A stretch of 64,000 bases of DNA from Jannaschia seosinensis (GCF_001408515.1 NZ_CYPR01000185.1:1-64000), one strand, 5' to 3'; counted from the first letter of the stretch, positions 39,940 through 48,380 are shown. Program-made: numbers and translations. Notes: generated by a model not told the origin, from the sequence alone.

Positions 39940-41262
39940 TCAATCCGCTGCGGTGAATGTCGTGCCCGCCAGCGGGCCGCAATCTCCGTCCACTTCAGGC
40001 GCCGTCAGAGCGAAGCCGTCGGTCCGGTTTTCCAGCATGCAGGTCAGCGGGAAGGACACGTTTCCGCTCAGGTCGCCCTCCGGCTCCGACAGGATCAGGA
40101 GACCGGCTTCCTCCACGAACTGCCCGGACACGTTCTCGTCGCTGGCGGTGTTCTCCATGCGGAAAGTTCCGTCCTCGGCGAACGTGGCGCTGATCTCACC
40201 GCTTTCGTAGGTGCCGGGGGCGACGGAAACGGACTGCGCTCCGACGATCGGCGCATCTTCCGCGGCTTCGAGCGTGCCGAGCGACGTGTCGGTTTCGTCT
40301 GCCGCTTCGTCGGTCTGTTCGGAGAGAAGTTGCTCTCCTTCGGCCGCGCCCTCGTCCTGCGCCTCTTCGAGAGTAGCGGTGATGCGCTGCTCGATCTGCG
40401 CCAGTTCATCGCCACGCTGGGACAGCAACTGCGTCAGCTGCGTCAACTCTGTCTGCACCTGCGCACGCTGCTCCTGCGCGGCGGCGGTGTCCGTCTCAAG
40501 CGTGTCGCGTCGCGCGGTCAGGTCGGCGATCTCGGATTCGAGTTCGGATTGCGTCTCCTCCAAGGCGGCGCGCTCGTCGCGTGCATCCTGCAGGAGTTGC
40601 TGAAGGTCGGTTTCCGCGCTGCGGGCTTCTTGTGTGCGGGTTTCCGCGTCGGCGAGTTCCTGCGCCATGCCCGCGGCCTCGCCTTGCATCTCGGCCAGCG
40701 TCTCGCGAAGTTGCGCTTCCTGCGCGCGGGCTTCCTGCAGCCGCGATCCGACGGCGGCGAGTTCATCGAGCTGCTCGGTCAGGCGCGTCTCCGTCTGCGT
40801 CAACCGCTCGGTCCGCTCCGAAAGCGTCTGCTCCAGGCGATCGGCCTCTGCGCGGATATCTTCCAGCGCAGTGCTTTCCTCGGCCACAATGGCCACGAGG
40901 CGGTCACGCTCACTTTCGGCAGCTTCCGTCTCCGAAAGTGCAACTTCGCGCCGGGAGGTAAGATCGGCGAGTTCCGTGTCGAATGCGCTCTGCATCTCGC
41001 TGCGTTGCGTGGCCAGTTCGGCGAGCGACGCGTCCGTCTCGGCAATGCGCATCCGAACGGTTTCCAGCTCACCCGACGACGCTTCAAGCGCGGCCAATGC
41101 TTCGGCCACCTGCAGCCGCTCCGTCTCCTCGGTCTCAAGGCGGGTCGTGTAGTCCTGCTGCATCGAGGTGCGGTCCACCGCCAGCCAGATGATCACGATC
41201 GCCGCCAGCACGAGGGCTCCCACGAGCCCGATCGTGACCCAAGTTCCCCTGTCTTTCCCCAT
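39940..41262 (-). CDS. Coiled-coil inner-membrane protein of unknown function
   Basis: The product is not a recognised family. The 440-residue protein has one membrane helix (residues ~7-28, WVTIGLVGALVLAAIVIIWLAV) right after a charged start, then about 290 residues of continuous heptad-like coiled coil rich in Glu, Gln, Arg and Leu, an acidic linker, and a compact C-terminal part (~345-440) of beta-type sequence with two cysteines. The arrangement suggests a periplasmic rod carrying a small globular head. ATG 41262 has GGAGAG upstream; the in-frame extension to 41361 lacks a membrane or signal character. It diverges from prfB and converges on PBP1A, so an envelope role is a guess only. Confidence 0.75.
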   Translation of the reverse strand: MGKDRGTWVTIGLVGALVLAAIVIIWLAVDRTSMQQDYTTRLETEETERLQVAEALAALEASSGELETVRMRIAETDASLAELATQRSEMQSAFDTELADLTSRREVALSETEAAESERDRLVAIVAEESTALEDIRAEADRLEQTLSERTERLTQTETRLTEQLDELAAVGSRLQEARAQEAQLRETLAEMQGEAAGMAQELADAETRTQEARSAETDLQQLLQDARDERAALEETQSELESEIADLTARRDTLETDTAAAQEQRAQVQTELTQLTQLLSQRGDELAQIEQRITATLEEAQDEGAAEGEQLLSEQTDEAADETDTSLGTLEAAEDAPIVGAQSVSVAPGTYESGEISATFAEDGTFRMENTASDENVSGQFVEEAGLLILSEPEGDLSGNVSFPLTCMLENRTDGFALTAPEVDGDCGPLAGTTFTAAD

Positions 41263-41411
41263 GTTCGCTCTCCGATTTGAGTCCGCGGCCTTCTCCGGCC
41301 CTTCTGGCGTCAACGCATGGAACCCGGAACAGGATCCGTGGGCGGCCACCTTGCCGTACATCTGTACAGGGTTTAGGTCACTGAACGACCCCAGAACGTC
41401 ACGGTGATCCC

Positions 41412-42536
41412 TTGCGCGCAGAAGTCCAGAACAACGTCGAGTCCATCGAAAAGTCGGTGGCGCTTCTCAAGCGCCGCCTCGACTGGGAAACGGCCGCGCA
41501 TCGGATGGAGGAATTCGATGCGATGATCGAGGATCCCACCCTCTGGGACGATCCCGCGCGCGCGCAGAAGCTCATGCGTGACCGGCAGGCGCTCAAGGAC
41601 GGGATCGAGGCCATCGAGACGCTGGAGCGCGAGACCCGCGACAATTTCGAGATGATCGAGTTGGGCGAGGCGGAGGGCGATGCCGAGGTGGTCACCGAGG
41701 CCGAGGCCGCGCTTGCCCGTCTCGTGGACGTTGCGGCGGAAAAGGAGCTGGACGCCCTGCTCGACGGTGAGGCGGACGGAAACGATACCTTCCTCGAGAT
41801 CAATGCGGGCGCCGGCGGCACGGAAGCCTGCGACTGGGCCGAGATGCTTCAGCGCATGTATGTCCGCTGGGCCGGCAAGCGCGGCTTCGATGTCGATCTG
41901 CAGTCCCAGGAGGCCGGGGGCGAGGCGGGCATCAAGTCCGCCGTCTACAAGATTAGCGGCAAGAACGCCTATGGTTGGCTCAAGTCGGAGAGCGGCGTGC
42001 ACCGGCTGGTGCGCATCTCGCCTTTCGGCAAGGGCACTCGTGAGACATCGTTCGCGTCGGTCTGGGTCTATCCTGTGGTGGATGACAACATCGAGATCGA
42101 GGTGAGCCCCTCGGATATCCGCATCGACACCTACCGCTCATCCGGGGCGGGCGGACAGCACGTCAACACGACCGACTCGGCGGTTCGGATCACGCACGCC
42201 CCGACCGGAATCGTCGTGACGTCGTCCGAGAAGTCGCAGCACCAGAACCGCGACATCGCGATGAAGGCGCTGAAATCCCGGCTCTACCAGATGGAGCTTG
42301 ACCGCCGGCACGCCGAGATCAACGCCGCGCACGAGGCCAAGGGCGATGCCGGATGGGGCAATCAGATCCGGTCCTACGTGCTGCAACCTTACCAGATGGT
42401 GAAGGATCTGCGCACGGGCTTCGAGACGTCCGATACCGGCGGCGTGCTGGATGGCGATCTCGATGGTGTGATGGCGAGCGTACTGGCCTCCGATGCGAGC
42501 GGCAAGAGCCGGGCGGACGCGACCTCGGAGACCTGA
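41412..42536 (+). CDS. prfB: Peptide chain release factor 2 (TTG start)
   Basis: RF2 recognises UGA and UAA stop codons and releases the finished chain. The 374-residue protein contains the SPF anticodon tripeptide (VRISPFGKG) and the catalytic GGQ ([15 protein letters not shown]). The start is TTG at 41412: the family N-terminus begins MRAE, no ATG or GTG exists in frame upstream, and an in-frame stop lies at 41382-41384. Only a weak GGTGA precedes it. Unlike many bacterial prfB genes there is no in-frame UGA with +1 frameshift, as usual in alphaproteobacteria. A GTACA/TGTAC palindrome at 41356-41367 lies in the divergent leader. Confidence 0.95.
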   Translation: MRAEVQNNVESIEKSVALLKRRLDWETAAHRMEEFDAMIEDPTLWDDPARAQKLMRDRQALKDGIEAIETLERETRDNFEMIELGEAEGDAEVVTEAEAALARLVDVAAEKELDALLDGEADGNDTFLEINAGAGGTEACDWAEMLQRMYVRWAGKRGFDVDLQSQEAGGEAGIKSAVYKISGKNAYGWLKSESGVHRLVRISPFGKGTRETSFASVWVYPVVDDNIEIEVSPSDIRIDTYRSSGAGGQHVNTTDSAVRITHAPTGIVVTSSEKSQHQNRDIAMKALKSRLYQMELDRRHAEINAAHEAKGDAGWGNQIRSYVLQPYQMVKDLRTGFETSDTGGVLDGDLDGVMASVLASDASGKSRADATSET

Positions 42537-42649
42537 GGCGCGGCTCTTGGGTGCGTGATTGCGTGGCGTGGTCGGGGCAGTCAGCTTACTTGGATCAGCT
42601 TGAGTTGATCTCCGTGAGAAGCTTACGACTCTTGTCGCGTGGCTCAGGT

Positions 42650-42723
42650 GCTTCCCGAACGGCTGTGACGATTGCGTTCAATGCCATTCGGGAAGCGTTC
42701 AGGGGCGGTGCTTCCACCGCCCC
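42650..42723 (-). terminator. Two hairpins downstream of the VPLPA-CTERM gene
   Basis: GGGGCGGT (42702-42709) pairs with ACCGCCCC (42716-42723) around a 6-base loop, 6 bases after the minus-strand stop at 42730: a terminator-like stem. Further on, GCTTCCCGAA (42650-42659) pairs with TTCGGGAAGC (42687-42696) over 27 bases. Both lie in the gap to prfB and may end both converging transcripts. Confidence 0.5.
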
Positions 42724-42729
42724 CGAAGA

Positions 42730-43597
42730 TCAGGCGCGACGGCTGCCCCAGCGGCGGAAACCGGCGAATGCCGCAAGCCCGCCCATCAACAGGGGAAGAC
42801 CGGCCGGCAGCGGCGTCGGGACGATTTCGACATCGTATTCAATGTAGTACCCGGTCATGCTGTCGAATTTCATACCGGCCAAGGTAAGGCTGTCTGGCCA
42901 ATCTGTTGCAAAACCCGCCCGATTATTAGATAAGCCCTGAGACCAATTGTACATATCTGTAGCCTCAATGTTGAAATCTGTCGCGGAAGCGGTGCCAAAG
43001 ACCCAAGTGTTATCAAAAACTCCGTTCCAGTCGCCGGGAGCCAGCAGAGTTTGGCCACAGAACCACAGAAAATTGCTTAAGTTTCCGCCGCAACCGACCG
43101 GCGCGCCAACACTAAGTTCAATCCGGCCACGAAGGGCGCCTGTCTCGAACGGAGCCTCTATGGGCGCATCTAGCAAGCGTGAAAGCTCGATTAGATTTCG
43201 TGTCGGCAACGCACTGGAATCGCAGCGCAGATCTCCTGATCCTCCCCAACAATCGCCTTCCAGGGATACACCAGCTGGAACGGAAGCATACGGGGCTAGA
43301 GAAAAATATGTCGCATCATACATGCGCAACTTTGTTGGCGTGAGCTTTAGCAGGCTGCTGAAAAAGTCTTGAGTGCCCATCTTCGACTCCTACGACGACA
43401 CATCATATCGGTTTTGGAAGCGCCTGCGCACAATATCTTGTCATCCCTTCGAGACGGCTGATGCAGTTCGTCGAGGTCCATTTCCTTTTTCAGCAGCCTG
43501 TTAGATCAAACTCGAATGTCTGCGTCGAGGCCGAGGCTGCCGTGGCGACCCAGAGCGATGCAATGAAATAAAAAAACCATGTCGAAAAACGTCTCAT
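42730..43597 (-). pseudogene. VPLPA-CTERM sorting-signal protein gene, split by a 150-bp insertion
   Basis: The intact protein would be exported and processed by an exosortase-like system through a C-terminal sorting signal. The 3' part ends in PTPLPAGLPLLMGGLAAFAG then FRRWGSRR, a VPLPA-CTERM signal: motif, membrane helix and basic tail. The 5' part begins at ATG 43597 with a signal peptide (RRFSTWFFYFIASLWVATA then ASA) and reads 35 codons into a stop at 43490 inside the inserted element. Removing 43351-43500 plus one TTAG copy joins QTFEFDL to KLTPTKL in frame, giving 237 residues. The 3' part can also be read from an ATG at 43380 inside the element, but without a signal peptide. The passenger domain is unrecognised. 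Confidence 0.88.
43351..43500. mobile_element. Miniature inverted-repeat element (MITE), 150 bp, with TTAG target duplication
   Basis: The left end is CAGGCTGCTGAAAAAG (43351-43366); its exact reverse complement, 16 of 16 bases, forms the right end (43485-43500). Direct repeats TTAG flank it at 43347-43350 and 43501-43504. The 118-bp interior encodes no transposase, so the element would need one supplied in trans. Four-base YTAR-type duplications are known for the IS5 group, and ends of this type also recall IS1182-like elements; the parent family is not settled. It inserted into a VPLPA-CTERM gene. On the minus strand it offers AGGAG followed 6 bases later by ATG (43380), in frame with the host gene. 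Confidence 0.87.
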
Positions 43598-44111
43598 TGG
43601 TCGTACCTTGCTGTAAGATTTAAAAGAAGTGGCTCTTAATGGCGCGGTGCTCCTTGATTGCGCCGATCATCCGCGCCGCTTTCGCAGCGCCGCAGATCTC
43701 GAAGGTGGTGGCATGCCCGAAGGCGCTGCCGACCGGATTAGTTGTTGGCTGAACGGTTCGCGCTTCTGCGGCTTGCGACGCGTGTACGCCCCCCTCCGCG
43801 GTTCGGCCTGCCGTCTGGAAGATTTAGGGCAGAGGGCGGAGGCTGACATTACGGTCGTAACGTCGAAACGCGCACCGCACCGCGGCCGCTGAGGACTGAC
43901 TGATATTCCCGTCACGTCGGCATGGCCGAACCGGATGCTTCGGCGGAGGCGCAGCGACACTGCAAATGGTGGCGGCCGCATCGCCAGTGATCATCCGCGC
44001 AGGAATCCAAGAATCCGCTCTGCATAGGTTGCTCCGCTGATCTGCTGCCGTTGGACAGGCAAAGCATATCCGCAACCGCACCCCGGTTCCTACCAGTTTG
44101 TTAATGGATTA
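43598..44111. other. 514-bp region without a recognisable gene
   Basis: Short open frames on both strands (up to about 100 codons) show no family motif, no good ribosome site and the composition of random GC-rich DNA. The region may be the upstream control sequence of the VPLPA-CTERM gene, or gene remains. AT-rich patches lie at its ends, near 43608-43640 and 44096-44120. Confidence 0.5.
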
Positions 44112-44116
44112 TTAAC
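44100..44116. promoter_or_regulatory. CtrA-like palindrome TTAA-N7-TTAA
   Basis: GTTAATGGATTATTAAC is a perfect inverted repeat (GTTAAT/ATTAAC) and fits TTAA-N7-TTAA, the CtrA binding pattern of alphaproteobacteria. It overlaps the stop codon of the glycosyltransferase gene, an unusual place for an operator, so chance or an end-of-gene structure remains possible. Confidence 0.35.
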
Positions 44117-45431
44117 TTTTACTGACTTCGGGGTCCGCGGAAGCCGGTCTGTCTGATCTGGCGACCGACTCAAGAAGGCGCGCCGCGACGGCCGCGCCGT
44201 CCTCCTCTCCGACCTGCTCCGCCACCTCCGCGGCATGAGCATAGTCGAACTGGTCGAGCAGGATCCTCAGCGCCGCCATCCCGCGTTCCGCCGTGAACCT
44301 CCGCACCGGGATCGTCGCGGCAACCTTCAGCAATACGAGACGTGCGGCATTGTCCGGCTGATCTCCTCCGACGGGGCAGACGAGTTGCGGGCGCCCCGCG
44401 CGCACCGCCTCGGCCGTGGTGCCGATGCCGCCATGGTGGATGACGGCCGCCGCGCGTGGGAAGAGCGGGGCATGCGCTGCATACGATAAGGGAAGAAGGT
44501 CGTCGCCCTTCGGGACCGGAACCTGTCCGTGCAGCAGGACGGCACGAAGCCCCATCGCGCGAGCCAGACGCACGGCCTCTTCCCAGAAGCGGACGCCCCC
44601 TTGGCCTTGTGCAATGCTGCCCAGCGTCACCACCAGAGGCGGCGGGCCTGCGTCAAGCCAAGTCCGGACGTCATGCGTCAAGTCTCCGTCAGGCGCCGGC
44701 GGAAAGCCCGTGACCCGCAACTCCGGCGGCGCGTCGGCGGGCCGTTGTGCGAATGTGTGCGACCACAGGCCGAGGCGCAGCGGCACATCAGGGTTGCCGG
44801 GATCGATCAGCGGCGTGCCCCGGTGAGGGGGCAGGTCCAGATCGGCCCGCACCCGTCGGAGCGGGCCCGCGTGGCGGTGCTTCAGCACTTGGCGCCCGAT
44901 GGCTAGGTAAAAGCGGTTCCAGGCGCGCCCCGTCCGGCTTTGCGGGCTGTGGATGACCGGTCCCAGGTTCCGGCCGGTCGGGCCGTCGGTGGCGGAGAGC
45001 AGCATCATCGGTTGCAGGATCAGCGGCACGAAAGGCAAGCCCGCGCGTTCCGCCGCGAGAGGGGCATGGAGCGCGAAACTCGTCCCCGCGATGCAGGCCG
45101 CGCCTTGGGCCAACTCGCCGAACTGCGCCACAAGCTGCGGCAGCATCGGGATCATCACGCGGTTCAGCATGGGCGACGGGTCGCGGAAGATCGATGCGGC
45201 AACCTCGTCCGGAGACAGGTTCAGCCTCTCGCACACCTCCGCCTGCGTGGGTCCGACGGGCACCGCCGGCAGGCCCCAGCGGCGCGCCATGTCGCAATTG
45301 TCCGGGGGCAGGGCGAGACGGCATTCCACGCCCGTCTTTTCGAGCGCACGCGCGACCGATAAAACGGGGAAGAGATCGCCGAGGGAGCCGAGTGCCGTGA
45401 GGACGATGGCCCGGCGACGGGACCGGGGCAT
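44112..45431 (-). CDS. Glycosyltransferase, GT1 family (UDP-sugar dependent, lipid/secondary-metabolite type)
   Basis: The 439-residue GT-B-fold glycosyltransferase transfers a sugar from a nucleotide donor to a lipid or small molecule. An N-terminal acceptor domain begins VLTALGSLGDLFPVLSVARAL, and the C-terminal donor-binding block reads APLFPRAAAVIHHGGIGTTAEA then GRPQLVCPVGGDQPDNA, typical of GT1 enzymes. ATG 45431 is chosen because GGAGG lies 5 bases upstream; the in-frame ATG at 45503 would place the start inside and before the bactofilin terminator hairpin. It stands alone between that terminator and the gap to the VPLPA-CTERM gene. The acceptor is unknown. Confidence 0.85.
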   Translation of the reverse strand: MPRSRRRAIVLTALGSLGDLFPVLSVARALEKTGVECRLALPPDNCDMARRWGLPAVPVGPTQAEVCERLNLSPDEVAASIFRDPSPMLNRVMIPMLPQLVAQFGELAQGAACIAGTSFALHAPLAAERAGLPFVPLILQPMMLLSATDGPTGRNLGPVIHSPQSRTGRAWNRFYLAIGRQVLKHRHAGPLRRVRADLDLPPHRGTPLIDPGNPDVPLRLGLWSHTFAQRPADAPPELRVTGFPPAPDGDLTHDVRTWLDAGPPPLVVTLGSIAQGQGGVRFWEEAVRLARAMGLRAVLLHGQVPVPKGDDLLPLSYAAHAPLFPRAAAVIHHGGIGTTAEAVRAGRPQLVCPVGGDQPDNAARLVLLKVAATIPVRRFTAERGMAALRILLDQFDYAHAAEVAEQVGEEDGAAVAARLLESVARSDRPASADPEVSKS

Positions 45432-45457
45432 GCGTCCCTCCAGCCCCGGAAGACGCG

Positions 45458-45488
45458 AAACCCCGCTCCATTGGAGGGGCGGGGTTTT
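45458..45488 (-). terminator. Intrinsic terminator after the bactofilin gene
   Basis: AAACCCCGC (45458-45466) pairs with GCGGGGTTT (45479-45487), with an inner TCCA/TGGA stem between. T residues follow on both strands (TTTT at 45485-45488 on plus), so it can act in both directions. It lies 37 bases after the bactofilin stop and just before the glycosyltransferase start. Confidence 0.75.
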
Positions 45489-45524
45489 GCTGTCATTCGT
45501 CATTCGTGTCGGGGCGCCGGAGCG

Positions 45525-46055
45525 TCAGCCTTGCTGATCGGCGGTCGGTCGCGGCTGGGCATTGGCCTGCGGCGCCTGCGACCGGCTGCTCGAGCCGAGC
45601 GGATCGTCCTGACGTTGCACCGCACCCTCGAAATGGGCGCCCGACTCGATGGCGATGGTCTTGTGGATGATGTCGCCCTCGACGCGTGCGGTCGAGGTCA
45701 GGCGGACCTTCAGGCCCCGCACCCGCCCGATGACGCGTCCGTTGACGACGATATCGTCCGCGACGCATTCGCCGCGTACGGTGGCGCCTTCGCCCACGGT
45801 CAGCAGGTGCGCCTCGATATTGCCCTCGACCTCACCCTCGATCTGGATGTCGCCCGCGCATTTCAAGTCGCCCTTCACCACGAGGTCCGAGGACAGGATT
45901 GATGGCGGCACCTTCTGCTTCATCGCGGAGGCCCCGGCCCCAAGTTCCAGCGCGGTCGGCTTGGAGGGCGGGTTGGGCGACGCCTGCGACCCCGAGGAGG
46001 GGGACTTGTCGCCGGAGCTGTCGCTCGGCTGGTTCATCTTCGATTTAGAAAACAT
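45525..46055 (-). CDS. bacA: Bactofilin (polymer-forming cytoskeletal protein)
   Basis: Bactofilins polymerise without nucleotides into filaments that position cell-wall enzymes. The 176-residue protein has a disordered Ser/Pro-rich N-terminus (residues 1-50), the central beta-helix bactofilin domain (~52-145) with regular repeats such as GDIQIEGEVEGNI and ATVRGECVADDIVVNGRV, and a disordered Gln-rich tail. Its ATG overlaps the end of the M23 peptidase gene by 11 bases. This peptidase-bactofilin pairing is widespread in alphaproteobacteria and points to a local peptidoglycan-remodelling complex. Confidence 0.92.
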   Translation of the reverse strand: MFSKSKMNQPSDSSGDKSPSSGSQASPNPPSKPTALELGAGASAMKQKVPPSILSSDLVVKGDLKCAGDIQIEGEVEGNIEAHLLTVGEGATVRGECVADDIVVNGRVIGRVRGLKVRLTSTARVEGDIIHKTIAIESGAHFEGAVQRQDDPLGSSSRSQAPQANAQPRPTADQQG

Positions 46056-47373
46056 CCTGACCTGCGCTTAAGAAGGTGTTCGGGTTCAAGGCCTGACCGC
46101 CGCGACGAACCTCGTAGTGCAGGTGTACGCCGGTCGACCGTCCGGTCGTTCCCATACCACCTAAGGTGTCCCCGCGCGAGACCCTTTGGCCGACCTTGAC
46201 GCCGATGGTGTTGAGATGGGCGTAACGCGTCTCGAAGCCGAGCGCGTGCCGGATCTTGACCAGCTTGCCGTAGCCCGATTGCCAGCCCGCGAACGTGACC
46301 ACGCCATCGGCCGTGGTGTGGATCGGGGTGTCCCGACCCGCGGCGAAGTCCATGCCCGAATGCATCCGGCCCCAGCGCGGGCCGAAGCCGGAGGTGCGGC
46401 GATGCGCGGAGCGGAGCGGATGCGCCAGCGGAATGGTCTCGGCGGCGAGGCGGTAGGCGTCGACCTCGTCGAGCTTGTCGAGAATGCGGTTCGCGCGTTC
46501 CGTCTCGATATCCGGGATCGCGCTGCCGCCGCGCGTGGAGATCACGACCGGCTCGAGGGGGCCGCCCTGGCCGGAATAGCCGCTGCGCACGGAACTGAGC
46601 AGCGCGTCCGACGAGATGCCGGCACGGCTGAACACCTTGTCCAGCGGCGCGAGCGAGGTCTCCAGCGCCTCCTCCAGCCGGGTGAAGATGCGATCGTTCC
46701 GCTCGGCCACAACCTCCGCCATCGTCTCCATCCGGGCGATCTCGGCATCCGCGCCTTCGGCCACGACCCGCGCCTCGTCCCGCTCGAGCGCCGTGGCGTC
46801 GAGCGCGTCGGCGAGCGCCAGTGCCGTGGTCGACCGGTCGGCGGCCAGCCGCTCGGCCTGCGCGGCGGCCTCGGGCGCATCCTCGATGCGCGCCATGAGT
46901 GTCTGGACCTCGTCGCGGGCCTCGTTACGCTCGCTCACCGTGCGGCGCAGCGTGCGCTGGATCACCTCGATGCCGGTCTCGAGCTCGCGCACCCGCTGCT
47001 CGGCGGCCAGAACGGTGCTCTGCATCTTCGAGACCTCGTCGAGGGCCGCGTAGAACCGGTTCAACGCCTGCTCCGCCTCGGCGGTGCGGCTGTCTCGCTC
47101 CTCCGAGATGGCGGCAAGGCGGGTCTCGTAGGCGGTGTAGGCGCGCGCGGTCTGGTCGCGGCTCGAGCCGGAGGAGATCGTTCCGATCAGGAAGAATGAT
47201 GTCACCACGACCGTCCAGCCCAGAAACAGCGCCCCACCCGCCAGAACACCGGCCTGCATCAGCGGCCGCAGACGGACGAAGCGCGTTCCCTGTTCGGATT
47301 TCATGAACAGCCGCTGTTCCGGCAGATGCCGTTCGAGCCGCGCGTTGATCTTGTCCGACAGGCGTCGCTTCAC
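46045..47373 (-). CDS. M23 family metallopeptidase with coiled coil, bactofilin-associated (GTG start)
   Basis: The 442-residue membrane-anchored endopeptidase cleaves peptidoglycan cross-links. Residues ~35-68 form a membrane helix (LMQAGVLAGGALFLGWTVVVTSFFLIG region), ~75-260 a long coiled coil, and ~320-435 the LytM/M23 domain with zinc ligands in MHSGMDFAAG and HLHYEVRRG. All four ligands are present, so it should be active, unlike degenerate EnvC-type members. The start is GTG at 47373 with GGGGAACGGA upstream; an ATG at 47304 is the alternative. Coupling to the bactofilin gene resembles the LmdC-BacA module. Confidence 0.9.
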   Translation of the reverse strand: MKRRLSDKINARLERHLPEQRLFMKSEQGTRFVRLRPLMQAGVLAGGALFLGWTVVVTSFFLIGTISSGSSRDQTARAYTAYETRLAAISEERDSRTAEAEQALNRFYAALDEVSKMQSTVLAAEQRVRELETGIEVIQRTLRRTVSERNEARDEVQTLMARIEDAPEAAAQAERLAADRSTTALALADALDATALERDEARVVAEGADAEIARMETMAEVVAERNDRIFTRLEEALETSLAPLDKVFSRAGISSDALLSSVRSGYSGQGGPLEPVVISTRGGSAIPDIETERANRILDKLDEVDAYRLAAETIPLAHPLRSAHRRTSGFGPRWGRMHSGMDFAAGRDTPIHTTADGVVTFAGWQSGYGKLVKIRHALGFETRYAHLNTIGVKVGQRVSRGDTLGGMGTTGRSTGVHLHYEVRRGGQALNPNTFLSAGQDVF

Positions 47374-47570
47374 GTCCGTTCCCCGTATCTGCCTGAGCGA
47401 GGCCGCCCGTGTGCGGCATGGCCTGCGGGGTGTTCTACCCTCGACGGCCGCCGTTTTCCGGCGATCTCGCTTCTGTGCGGCTTCTAGGTTTCACGAATGT
47501 TTGAAGCAACCGCGTCCGCCCGAAGCCCCATCGGCACGGCAGATTCTCGCCTGATGCCGCTGGGTCCCCG

Positions 47571-48380
47571 TCAGGCATTCTCGGTCAGCGGCCAGTAGAA
47601 ATCCGGCGGCAATCCGGCCTCGGCGCGGCGCGCTTCGTCAAAGGGCGGTTTCAGCGGTCCGTGGAAATGGCGCCGAACGAGATCGTGGAAGACGTCCTTC
47701 GGGTCGAGGTCATGGCGGCCGCACAGGAAGTGGAACCATTTCGAGCCGTAGGCCACGTGCGCGACTTCCTCGGCGGAAATGATCTCGAGCGCCGCGACGG
47801 CGTCGTCCTCTTTTGCCCGACGAAAGATCTCGATCATGCCCGGCGTCACGTCGAGGCCGCGCGCCTCCAGCACCATCGGCACCACCGCGAGCCGGGCCAT
47901 GAGATCGGCGGCGGTGTCTTCGGCGGCGCGCCACATGCCGGCATGGGCGGGGAGGGCGCCATAATGCGATCCCGCGGCCTCCAGGCAGTCGGCCATCAGG
48001 CCGAAATGCTTGGCCTCGTCATCGGCGGCCTGCACCCAATCATCGTAGAACCCCATCGGAAGCGGCGTATCGGTGAACCGCGCGATCACGTCCCAGTGCA
48101 GATCGACGGCGTTGAGCTCGATATGCGCGACGGCATGAAGCAGCGCGCGCCGTCCTTCCGGCGAGCCGGGGCGGCGGCGCGGCACGTCGCGCGGGTTCTT
48201 CAGCTCCGGCCGATCGGGGCGTGCGGGACGGTCCGGGGGCGCGGCGTGACCGACGGGCAGGGGCGTCCCCACCTCCCGCGCCGCACGCCAGGCATCGGCG
48301 TGGCGGCGGGACAGGGCCGCCTTCTCGCGCGGATCGGGGGTGCCGAGCACCTCCACCGCCATGGCCGACAGGGTCGTCAC
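47571..48380 (-). CDS. DUF455 ferritin-like protein (GTG start)
   Basis: This is a helical ferritin-like protein of 269 residues. Carboxylate/His metal ligands of the di-iron type are visible in AHIELNAVDLHWD (~residue 85), DDEAKHF (~120) and SAEEVAHVAYG (~205). Known relatives are uncharacterised or linked to hydroxylation of tRNA or small molecules. The GTG start overlaps the bcp stop (GTGA), so it is co-expressed with that peroxiredoxin. A role in oxidative-stress or iron chemistry would fit but is inference. A 197-bp gap separates it from the M23 gene. Confidence 0.85.
   Translation of the reverse strand: MTTLSAMAVEVLGTPDPREKAALSRRHADAWRAAREVGTPLPVGHAAPPDRPARPDRPELKNPRDVPRRRPGSPEGRRALLHAVAHIELNAVDLHWDVIARFTDTPLPMGFYDDWVQAADDEAKHFGLMADCLEAAGSHYGALPAHAGMWRAAEDTAADLMARLAVVPMVLEARGLDVTPGMIEIFRRAKEDDAVAALEIISAEEVAHVAYGSKWFHFLCGRHDLDPKDVFHDLVRRHFHGPLKPPFDEARRAEAGLPPDFYWPLTENA

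Noticed and set aside
41412-41520. Programmed +1 frameshift in prfB
   Set aside because: The frame is continuous from the TTG start through the conserved domains and has no internal UGA.
42730-43380. The 216-codon frame as a complete gene in its own right
   Set aside because: It starts within the mobile element and lacks a signal peptide although it carries an exported-protein sorting signal; the 5' end is found beyond the insertion.
43629-44081. Short frames of 85-105 codons in the gene-poor region
   Set aside because: No motif, poor start signals and overlapping alternatives on both strands; none is better than chance.
45432-45503. Upstream ATG extension of the glycosyltransferase
   Set aside because: It would place the start before the intrinsic terminator of the bactofilin gene and lacks the strong GGAGG found at 45431.
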